Positions 57,595-64,000 of a stretch of 64,000 nt of DNA are shown here, one piece after another. This DNA comes from Carnobacterium funditum DSM 5970. GTDB taxonomy: Bacteria > Bacillota > Bacilli > Lactobacillales > Carnobacteriaceae. The translations under genes and the position numbers were made by a program. The DNA lies in the NCBI RefSeq assembly GCF_000744185.1, contig NZ_JQLL01000001.1, positions 930,001 to 994,000 of the forward strand. Direction: 5' to 3'. The notes under the pieces were generated by a model. The model did no database searches, was not told the origin of the DNA, and worked only from the letters and a program-made list of their open reading frames with translations. The first letter of the stretch is position 1. The number at the start of each line of letters is the position of its first letter.

Positions 57595-58038
57595 TAATTA
57601 TTCTCCTCCAAAAAAATAGTTATTTTTAAAATAATTAAACTGTTATCACCAGTTCACAAAGTTCAGTATAGCATGAAGAACACTTTTAAAGATTACTTTT
57701 AGGTTACAATTCAATGTCAAATAATAACACTTAGAAGATAAATAAATTTTATATGTGTTATTATGATTTTGATCAACAACAACCTCTTGAAACTTTTACG
57801 AATTATGCTAATTCTTCCTTTTATGAGTTTGCAGTCTAAAAATCTATTTCTTCAATAGTCCCGAAAAAAGTCCTATAAAGAATGTATGAATGATTCAAGC
57901 TTAGCTTTTTTTAGAATGACTGGTTAACGTGTTATCTATTTTATTCTCTTGCTTTTATAAAATAAAATAGTGTATCATGTAGTGTTAGATAGTTTATTTA
58001 TCTATACTACATCTTTATATATTTTAGGAGGATTTATA
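57595..58038. other. 444-bp divergent intergenic region between the sagA-like gene and trhO
   Basis: Contains, toward the sagA-like gene, an extended -10 TG-C-TATACT (57665-57670, minus) with a WalR-like box (57692-57708). Toward trhO it has TTGCTT, 18-bp spacer, TATCAT (about 57951-57980). A 9-bp interrupted inverted repeat (TAATAACAC/GTGTTATTA) lies near 57724-57764. Nothing else recognised. Confidence 0.55.
57665..57708 (-). promoter_or_regulatory. Promoter and WalR-like box of the sagA-like gene
   Basis: Extended -10 TGC-TATACT at 57665-57670 with a poor -35. Two half-sites, TGTAAC (57703-57708) and AGTAAT (57692-57697), separated by 5 bp, match the WalR consensus TGTWAH-N5-TGTWAH with one mismatch. 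A weak -35 plus an upstream box suggests activation. Confidence 0.45.
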
Positions 58039-59007
58039 ATGTCTAAAGATTACCGTGTATTACTTTATTACCAGTACGTTAACATTGAAAACCCTGAACA
58101 ATTTACAGCTGAACATTTAGCTTTTTGTAAAGAAATTGGTTTGAACGGCAGAATTTTAGTTGCTGCAGAAGGCATAAACGGAACCGTTTCTGGAACATTT
58201 GAACAAACTCAACACTATATAGACACCATGCACGCTGATTCTCGCTTTGCTGACACTGTATTTAAGATTGATGAAGAGAATACGTCAGCTTTTAAAAAAA
58301 TGCATGTTCGCCACCGTCAAGAATTAGTTACATTAAACCTTGAAGATGACATCAATCCAAACGAACTTACTGGTACTTATTTAGAACCTGAAGAATTTCG
58401 TAAGGCTATTTTAGATGAAAACACGATCGTGATTGACGCACGTAATGACTATGAGTTCGATTTAGGACATTTTAGAGGTGCTGTCCGTCCGGAAATCCGT
58501 ACTTTTCGTGAACTTCCTCAATGGATTCGCGAGAATAAAGAAAAATTTATGAACAAACGTATTGTCACTTATTGCACTGGTGGAATTCGTTGCGAAAAAT
58601 TTTCCGGTTGGCTTCTTAAAGAAGGATTTGGAGATGTGGGACAATTACATGGTGGGATCGCCACTTACGGTAAAGACCCCGAAGTTCAAGGAGAATTATG
58701 GGATGGACAGATGTATGTTTTTGACACTCGCATAAGTGTTCCAGTAAACCAAAAAGAACATATTATTGTTGGCCGTGATTGGTTTGATGGTTTGCCTTGT
58801 GAACGTTACGTGAACTGTGCAAACCCCAAATGTAACCGTCAAATTCTAACTTCTGAAGAAAACGAATTTAAATACCTAAAAGGGTGCTCTCATGAATGTC
58901 GTGTAGCTCCTGAAAATCTTTACGTTAAAACGAACCATTTGAGCCAAGAAGAAGTGAGCGAACGTTTAGCTGCTATTGGAGAAAAGCTTCCAGCAAACAG
59001 TTTATAA
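58039..59007 (+). CDS. trhO: tRNA uridine(34) hydroxylase TrhO
   Basis: Rhodanese-domain enzyme that hydroxylates U34 of tRNA. An N-terminal acylphosphatase-like domain ([16 protein letters not shown] near residue 41) precedes a rhodanese domain with catalytic Cys179 in [10 protein letters not shown] and a Cys-rich C-terminus ([15 protein letters not shown]). 322 aa. I start at ATG 58039 after AGGAGG; the open frame upstream includes the promoter. Confidence 0.94.
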   Translation: MSKDYRVLLYYQYVNIENPEQFTAEHLAFCKEIGLNGRILVAAEGINGTVSGTFEQTQHYIDTMHADSRFADTVFKIDEENTSAFKKMHVRHRQELVTLNLEDDINPNELTGTYLEPEEFRKAILDENTIVIDARNDYEFDLGHFRGAVRPEIRTFRELPQWIRENKEKFMNKRIVTYCTGGIRCEKFSGWLLKEGFGDVGQLHGGIATYGKDPEVQGELWDGQMYVFDTRISVPVNQKEHIIVGRDWFDGLPCERYVNCANPKCNRQILTSEENEFKYLKGCSHECRVAPENLYVKTNHLSQEEVSERLAAIGEKLPANSL

Positions 59008-59140
59008 AAAATTACACCAACTAACAGCTAAATCCTAATCACTTCAAAAAACGTAATGTAATCATAACCAGCGATTATTATCCATAAAGTGGACACAGGT
59101 CTGCTCCCTCAAACGCATTATAGACCAAATAGTTGCAAGT

Positions 59141-59168
59141 AAAAAACAGGACATATGTCCTGTTTTTT
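59141..59168. terminator. Bidirectional terminator between trhO and the ABC transporter operon
   Basis: Perfect 28-bp palindrome (centre ACATATGT) flanked by A and T runs; it can end both converging transcripts. Confidence 0.85.
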
Positions 59169-59971
59169 TACCCTAAAATCAAGGCGTCATCACTGACCCG
59201 ATTGCCGCTATTTTTATGAAACAATTCTAATAAATCTGGTACAGTCATTTGTTGTTTCTCATTTCCACTTACGTCCACCGCTACCTGTCCATTGTATAAC
59301 ATAATTAACCGATTGCCGTATTCAATTGCATTTTCCATATTGTGAGTAATCATCATAGCTGTCAGTTGCTCTTCTCTAACTATTTTATCTGTTAACTCTA
59401 ATACCATTTTACTCGTCTTTGGATCCAATGCGGCTGTATGTTCATCTAGTAAGAGTAGTTTTGGAGCTTGTAAAGCAGCCATCAGTAACGTCAAGGCTTG
59501 ACGTTGTCCACCAGACAATAATCCAACCTCCATTTTCAGACGATTTTCTAAATTTAAATCTAACTGTTTTAATCGTTCACGAAATTCTGTTCGCTGTTTA
59601 TCTTTTACTCCTAAGGAAAGTCCACGTTTTTTGCCACGCTTATAAGCAACTGCTAAATTTTCTTCTACGCTTAAGCGAGTAGCCGTCCCCATTTTAGGAT
59701 CTTGAAAAACACGACCAATGTGTTTTGCTCTTTCAGCTGTTTTTTGGCGTGTTATATCTTCTCCTGCTAAACGAATACTGCCTGAATCTATAAAGAAACT
59801 ACCAGCAATGCTATTTAACAGTGTTGATTTCCCCGCACCGTTGCCACCAATAATAGTAACGAATTCACCTTCTTCAATTGTTAAATTTAGCCCTTTTAAA
59901 ACATGATTCTCATTAACTGTCCCAATTTCAAAACTTTTATGGATATCTTGTACTTTTAGAATAGCTGTCAT
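59168..59971 (-). CDS. ABC transporter ATP-binding protein (TrpXYZ-type amino acid importer)
   Basis: 267-aa ATPase: Walker A GGNGAGKST near residue 42, signature LLSGGQRQALTLL, Walker B LLLLDEHTAALDP. Belongs with the substrate-binding protein/permease set upstream, of the uncharacterised family that includes pneumococcal TrpX-TrpY-TrpZ. It overlaps the permease gene by 4 nt. Confidence 0.88.
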   Translation of the reverse strand: MTAILKVQDIHKSFEIGTVNENHVLKGLNLTIEEGEFVTIIGGNGAGKSTLLNSIAGSFFIDSGSIRLAGEDITRQKTAERAKHIGRVFQDPKMGTATRLSVEENLAVAYKRGKKRGLSLGVKDKQRTEFRERLKQLDLNLENRLKMEVGLLSGGQRQALTLLMAALQAPKLLLLDEHTAALDPKTSKMVLELTDKIVREEQLTAMMITHNMENAIEYGNRLIMLYNGQVAVDVSGNEKQQMTVPDLLELFHKNSGNRVSDDALILG

Positions 59972-60879
59972 TTAACTATCTCCTCCTTTACTCTACGTAC
60001 TCTACGATTTTTTTGACCTACTTTAGATTTTCTTTTTATTAACGGGGTAGAAAGAGCAATTGCTAAAATAAGTGCCGAAAATAATTTAATATCTTGCGGA
60101 TCAATACCTAGTTGCAATACCAAATCAATGATTAATCGGTATACAATTGATCCAACAACAATCGTTAACAATCGTTTTGCAAATGATAACTGATGAAAAA
60201 GTACTTCTCCAATAATAACTGAAGCAAGGCCAATCACAATTGTTCCAATACCCATTCCAATATCGGCATAACTATTATTTTGTGCAATTAATGCCCCAGA
60301 TAAAGCAATTAAACCATTGCTTAACATATATCCAATAACTTTCATTGTATTCGTATGAATTCCATTTGCTTCACTCATAGCCTCGTTATCTCCAGTTGAA
60401 CGAATGGCTAAACCTGTTTCTGTATTAAAAAATAAATACAGCAAAAAGATAACTAATAGGCTCGCCATCATTCCAACAACTAAGACAGCCATACGACTAT
60501 TTAAGCCGTACGATTGAACTGTTCTAATCAATGTTTCTTCTCCTAGCAGAGTAACGTTTGCTTTACCCATGATTCTTAAATTAATAGAATATAGTCCTGT
60601 CATTGTCAAAATACCCGTTAATAGAGCCGGTATTTTCAATTTCGTGTGTAAAAGACCAGATACAACTCCAGCTAACATTCCGCAAAATACAGCAATTAGT
60701 GTTGATAGGATTGGTGAAATTCCAGCTACAATTAAGCTCGCACATACCGCTGCGCCTAAAGGAAAACTTCCCTCGGCTGTTAAATCTGCAATATCTAATA
60801 TCCGAAAAGTCAAATAGACACCTATAGCCATAATCGACCATAATAAACCTTGTGAAATGCTTGATAATATAATACTCAT
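59968..60879 (-). CDS. ABC transporter permease (TrpXYZ-type)
   Basis: 303-aa permease with about eight membrane segments and a basic C-terminus. The family pattern LSNGLIALSGALIAQNNSYADIGMG is present around residue 190-215. ATG at 60879 is about 13 nt after GGAGGAG, a long but usable spacing. Middle gene of the operon. Confidence 0.86.
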   Translation of the reverse strand: MSIILSSISQGLLWSIMAIGVYLTFRILDIADLTAEGSFPLGAAVCASLIVAGISPILSTLIAVFCGMLAGVVSGLLHTKLKIPALLTGILTMTGLYSINLRIMGKANVTLLGEETLIRTVQSYGLNSRMAVLVVGMMASLLVIFLLYLFFNTETGLAIRSTGDNEAMSEANGIHTNTMKVIGYMLSNGLIALSGALIAQNNSYADIGMGIGTIVIGLASVIIGEVLFHQLSFAKRLLTIVVGSIVYRLIIDLVLQLGIDPQDIKLFSALILAIALSTPLIKRKSKVGQKNRRVRRVKEEIVK

Positions 60880-60906
60880 AGTGTATAAAACTCCTCCATT
60901 ATCCTT

Positions 60907-61887
60907 TTAGTCTGGGACCACAATACTTGCAGGATCTATTCCCAATGCTTTTGCCATTTTTTCATTTACAACTAATTCTAAATTATTTGAAGTCTCAACT
61001 TTCATTTCAGCTGGTTTCTTTCCCTCTTCAATAATTTCTAATGCGATTTCAGCTGTTTGACGTCCTAAATCTGTGTAGTTTATTCCATATGTTGCTAAAG
61101 CGCCGGCTTGCACCATTTCTGCTGAGCCAGGTATTACAGGCAATTTGTACTCAGTTGCAATTTCTCCCACTGTTGGCATCGTGCTAGCTAGAGTATTATC
61201 TGTTGGGATATAAACTGCATCAACTTCTTGTGCTAATGTTGTCATAACTTGTTGTACATCATTCGTTGAAGTCACTGTTAAAACTTTTACTGCTATTCCC
61301 TTTTCTTTGATAGCTTTCTCAGCCAAAGCTGCTTGAATCTTTGAATTTGGTTCGCTTGAATTATAAATGATTCCTACTGTCTTAGCCTCAGGAGCTATTG
61401 ATACTAATAGGGCGATTTGTTCTTCAATTGGGACAATATCACTTGTTCCAGTCAAGTTTTTCCCTGGTTTTTCCATACTTTCTACCAAACCAGCATCAAC
61501 TGGATCCGTTACTGCTGTGAACAAAACGGGATCCTCTTCTGTTACATTCGCTAAAGCCTGAGCAGCTGGTGTAGCAATTGTCAAGATAACGTCGTTTTCC
61601 CCAGCTAGACGTTCACTCATACTTTGTAAGTTTGCTTGATCTCCTTGCGCATTTTGATAATCAACGGTCAGATTCTCACCTTCAACGTATCCCGCGTCTT
61701 CAAATTCACTTAAGAAGCCTTTACGTGCTAGAGATAAAGAATCGTGTTCCATATACTGTAAGATTCCTACATTTATACCGTCTTCTTTTCCATCTCCTGC
61801 TTCTTTACCAGTACCACAGCCTGCTAATACTATTCCTGCTATCATTAATCCTAATCCTGTTTTCCAAATCTGTTTATTCTTCTTCAT
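60907..61887 (-). CDS. ABC transporter substrate-binding lipoprotein (TrpX-type)
   Basis: 326-aa binding protein. Signal peptide with lipobox Cys at residue 24 (VLAGCG), then a type I periplasmic-binding fold (NVGILQYMEHDSLSLARKGFL). Family members bind tryptophan or other aromatic/small ligands. First gene of a three-gene operon whose 5' leader carries a leader peptide rich in Tyr/Phe codons and a terminator, so aromatic amino acids are likely ligands (inference). Confidence 0.88.
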   Translation of the reverse strand: MKKNKQIWKTGLGLMIAGIVLAGCGTGKEAGDGKEDGINVGILQYMEHDSLSLARKGFLSEFEDAGYVEGENLTVDYQNAQGDQANLQSMSERLAGENDVILTIATPAAQALANVTEEDPVLFTAVTDPVDAGLVESMEKPGKNLTGTSDIVPIEEQIALLVSIAPEAKTVGIIYNSSEPNSKIQAALAEKAIKEKGIAVKVLTVTSTNDVQQVMTTLAQEVDAVYIPTDNTLASTMPTVGEIATEYKLPVIPGSAEMVQAGALATYGINYTDLGRQTAEIALEIIEEGKKPAEMKVETSNNLELVVNEKMAKALGIDPASIVVPD

Positions 61888-61940
61888 TTTCTTTTCCTCC
61901 TAGTCTCCTCTTTTTTTCATCAAATCAATTATTTGAGAAA

Positions 61941-61984
61941 CTAAAAACACCCACATAGATAAACGTACAATCTAAGTGGGTGTT
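61941..61984 (-). terminator. Leader terminator of the ABC transporter operon
   Basis: 15-bp stem with one mismatch (61946-61960 with 61970-61984), 9-nt loop, five-U run in the minus transcript. It lies inside the 5' leader, about 55 bp before the first gene, so it is an attenuator rather than an end-of-operon terminator. Confidence 0.85.
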
Positions 61985-62143
61985 GCTTGTTATTTTAAAA
62001 AAGATAAAATAGGTTTCTTGCACCACATAGATATAACTTTCATCTATGTGACGCATTCAGCTCAATACAAAATGCCTTAGCCATCATAGATACAAACATC
62101 ACTGTTTCCTGTTTGTATCCAAGTGTGACCTGTCTACAAACAG
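61941..62143 (-). promoter_or_regulatory. Attenuator with a chain of alternative RNA pairings
   Basis: In transcript order, segment 1 (62143-62135) lies in the last codons of the leader peptide, segment 2 is 62119-62108, segment 3 is 62098-62085, segment 4 is 62050-62042, segment 5 is 62032-62020, and segments 6 and 7 form the terminator arms. Perfect or near-perfect pairs exist for 1:2 (9 bp), 2:3 (10 bp), 3:4 (7 bp plus a wobble), 4:5 (9 bp), 5:6 (9 of 10) and 6:7 (14 of 15). Mutual exclusion gives two global states: 2:3, 4:5, 6:7 (terminated) or 1:2, 3:4, 5:6 (read-through). Confidence 0.7.
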
Positions 62144-62205
62144 CTTCTAAAATAGCTAAAGAAATAATTATTTAGTTGTGTCCTGTTTTTTGGCAGATTA
62201 TTCAT
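62134..62205 (-). CDS. Leader peptide with aromatic codon run
   Basis: A 23-codon ORF beginning at ATG 62205, 7 nt after GAGGG. Codons 14-19 encode YFFSYF (Tyr, Phe, Phe, Ser, Tyr, Phe), and the stop codon lies in segment 1 of the attenuator. It is preceded by a near-consensus promoter and ends about 246 nt before the transporter start. The design fits ribosome stalling at Tyr/Phe codons. Confidence 0.65.
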   Translation of the reverse strand: MNNLPKNRTQLNNYFFSYFRSCL

Positions 62206-62241
62206 ATTGATTCCCTCACAATTCATTTTTTGGATAGCCCA

Positions 62242-62270
62242 AGTATAAAAAACAAATAAAAGCTTGTCAA
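62242..62270 (-). promoter_or_regulatory. Promoter of the leader peptide-ABC transporter operon
   Basis: Consensus TTGACA (62265-62270), 17-bp spacer, TATACT (62242-62247) on the minus strand. Predicted start near 62235, about 30 nt before the leader peptide ATG. Confidence 0.85.
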
Positions 62271-62395
62271 TACATTTATTAGTTTTTTTTAATGATTTTA
62301 TCATCATATATTCATTTTATTCACTACTTAGAGATATTTCAACTTATCTTATCACCTATTCCATTCAAAAGTTAGGTTTTTTTGTAACTTTTTGA

Positions 62396-62401
62396 TATAA
62401 T
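62396..62401 (+). promoter_or_regulatory. Extended -10 promoter of the PBP gene
   Basis: TG-A-TATAAT (62393-62401) on the plus strand without a clear -35, about 48 bp upstream of the TTG start. Confidence 0.5.
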
Positions 62402-62448
62402 TAACAGAGTAACTTTAATCAAGACTATGAATTTGAGGTGAAATCATT

Positions 62449-64000
62449 TTGAAAGATTCAGAAAAAAATACAATTCCATTTTTCTTAGCAAAATTAAAAA
62501 AATTTTTTACGATGATTAAAAAAAAGTTGAAAGAAAAATGGTCTTCTTTCACACAGAAAAGAAAAGAGCAAAGCAACCAGTCCGACGCTCAACAATCTAC
62601 TTCATCTAACCATTCTCCTGTAGAATCAAAACAACCAAATACAAATCCTGAAACACTTGATGACAAATTTATTGGTATTTTATTGGCTGCAAAAGGATGG
62701 GTTGTTGTGAAAAGTAAGAATATTAAAAATACTATCACTAAAAAAAATCCAGAAAATAATAATGAAGAAAGCACACGATCGAATCGTTATCATTCCTTCT
62801 TTTTTGGCTTTAATGTCACTTACAACGTTCTAAAAAACCTTTTTATTGCTTTAATCATTTTTCTTTTAGTTGGTGTAGCATTTGCAGGTGGAACAGGATT
62901 AGGCTACTTTGCTTACTTAGTCTCTAAAGACGAACCACCTACGTATAAAGAAATGAATGCTGATTTAAAGAATATTGAAACGACTTCTTCTATTTATTAT
63001 GCTGGCGGAGAGTTAATCAGTGATTTAAGAACAGACTTAAAAAGAACAACAATGCCTTTAGAAGATATGTCTGATTTAGTTCAAAAGGCCATTATAGCAA
63101 CAGAAGATGAGTATTTTTACGAGCATAACGGAGTCGTGCCTAAAGCTATTGCTCGTGCACTTTTTCAAGAAATTACCGGGGCTAGTTCAGTCTCTGGAGG
63201 TTCTACTCTGACCCAACAGTTAGTCAAGCAACAAATTCTAACGAATGAAGTTTCATTTAAACGTAAAGCTAATGAAATCTTACTTGCTTATCGTCTTGAA
63301 AATTTTTTTTCAAAAGATGAAATATTAGAATCCTATTTAAACGTCTCTCCTTTTGGACGAAATAATCACGGAGAAAATATTGCCGGTCTACATGAAGCTT
63401 CTTCTGGCATCTTTGGTGTTGCTTCAAAAAAATTGACCCTGCCACAAGCCGCTTTCATTGCTGGGTTACCACAAAACCCTATCGTATATAGTCCATATAG
63501 CCAATATGGTGAAGTTAAAGATGATTTATCCGCTGGGTTCGCTAGAAAAGATGAGGTTTTATTCCGGATGTACCGCGAAGGCTCTATCACTAAGAAAGAA
63601 TACGATAAAGCAAAAAGCTATGATCTAGCAGCGGACTTCGTCCAACAAGATACAACAACCAAGCAAAATAATTCTTACATCTATAATGCCGTTGAAAAAG
63701 AAGCACGCAAAGTTTTAATGGAACAACTGTATACAGCAGATAAGTTTACTGCTACTGATTTAGCAGCTGATAAAAGTTTATACGATGAGTATTATGAAAA
63801 AGCCGATCAAAAAATGCGGATGAACGGCTATCAGATTAAAACAACTATTGATAAATTTGCTTATGATGCTATGCAAAATGTCGTTACTAGTAATGCTAAA
63901 AATTTAGGTTATAAAAAAGAAATCGACTGGAAGAATCCAGAAACCGGTGAAACAACTACAATCATTGAACCCGTTCAAAATGGTAGTGTCTTACTAGACA
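62449..64000 (+). CDS. Class A penicillin-binding protein (partial, cut by window end)
   Basis: Bifunctional peptidoglycan glycosyltransferase-transpeptidase; 517 codons are visible and the frame is open to the edge. A long basic cytoplasmic N-terminus (about 1-125) precedes one transmembrane helix (about 126-155), then the glycosyltransferase domain with catalytic Glu219 in ATEDEYFYEHNGV and GGSTLTQQLVKQ near residue 250. The transpeptidase domain is mostly outside the window. The start is TTG at 62449 after GAGGTG. PBP2A-like in architecture. Confidence 0.93.
   Translation, partial: MKDSEKNTIPFFLAKLKKFFTMIKKKLKEKWSSFTQKRKEQSNQSDAQQSTSSNHSPVESKQPNTNPETLDDKFIGILLAAKGWVVVKSKNIKNTITKKNPENNNEESTRSNRYHSFFFGFNVTYNVLKNLFIALIIFLLVGVAFAGGTGLGYFAYLVSKDEPPTYKEMNADLKNIETTSSIYYAGGELISDLRTDLKRTTMPLEDMSDLVQKAIIATEDEYFYEHNGVVPKAIARALFQEITGASSVSGGSTLTQQLVKQQILTNEVSFKRKANEILLAYRLENFFSKDEILESYLNVSPFGRNNHGENIAGLHEASSGIFGVASKKLTLPQAAFIAGLPQNPIVYSPYSQYGEVKDDLSAGFARKDEVLFRMYREGSITKKEYDKAKSYDLAADFVQQDTTTKQNNSYIYNAVEKEARKVLMEQLYTADKFTATDLAADKSLYDEYYEKADQKMRMNGYQIKTTIDKFAYDAMQNVVTSNAKNLGYKKEIDWKNPETGETTTIIEPVQNGSVLLD

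Noticed and set aside
61888-62235. T-box leader for the TrpXYZ-type operon
   Set aside because: The conserved T-box core (AGGGTGGNACCGCG type) is not present on the minus strand; leader-peptide attenuation explains the elements better.

Overview
The window is a continuous stretch of low-GC Gram-positive core chromosome. Its gene content and order point to the Lactobacillales, most likely a Carnobacterium-like lineage (inference). Supporting signs are the mevalonate-type isoprenoid layout (ispA present, no dxs beside it), YidC2, DUF1033, DUF4044, a CovR/ArlR-type two-component pair, a SagA-like NlpC/P60 protein and a complete comG operon. I see no tRNA or rRNA genes, insertion sequences, prophage genes or CRISPR array. 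Nearly all genes lie on the minus strand. Most start codons were reset from Shine-Dalgarno (SD) placement.

Layout. 0-5.2 kb: comN-like, yajC, tgt, then queA-ruvB-ruvA, with an unexplained structured RNA candidate on the plus strand between tgt and queA (about 2134-2480). 5.4-21.2 kb: msrB, mutL-mutS-ymdB, rny, recA (with a LexA-like box), cinA, pgsA, rodZ, ymfI-ymfH-ymfF. 21.4-26.3 kb: a nucleoside ABC transporter (nupNOPQ type). 26.5-31.3 kb: ftsK, topB, DUF1033. 31.5-38.4 kb: acyP and yidC2 (plus), histidine kinase and response regulator, gnd (minus), corA-like and a DUF4044 miniprotein (plus). 38.4-47.7 kb: the conserved block recN-argR-tlyA-ispA-xseB-xseA-folD-nusB-asp23-efp-pepP. 48.4-52.4 kb: comGG to comGA (DNA-uptake pseudopilus). 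52.6-59 kb: yebC, vanZ-like, pepF (plus), sagA-like, trhO (plus). 59.2-61.9 kb: a substrate-binding-protein ABC transporter of the TrpXYZ type. 62.4 kb to the end: a class A penicillin-binding protein, cut by the window edge.

Functional links. DNA repair and recombination dominate (ruvAB, mutSL, recA, recN, xseAB, topB, ftsK). Both queuosine enzymes QueA and Tgt are present. ymfI/ymfH/ymfF and an EF-P with Lys32 in a KPGKG loop suggest the Bacillus-type 5-aminopentanol modification of EF-P.

The most notable signal is the 5' leader of the TrpXYZ-type transporter. A strong promoter is followed by a 23-codon leader peptide with an aromatic run (NYFFSYF). Seven RNA segments follow, in which each can pair with the next, ending in an intrinsic terminator. 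The parity of the chain predicts classic amino-acid attenuation: stalling at Tyr/Phe codons frees segment 1 and the chain resolves to an antiterminated state. No T-box consensus is visible. This points to Phe/Tyr-responsive control and possibly an aromatic amino acid substrate.
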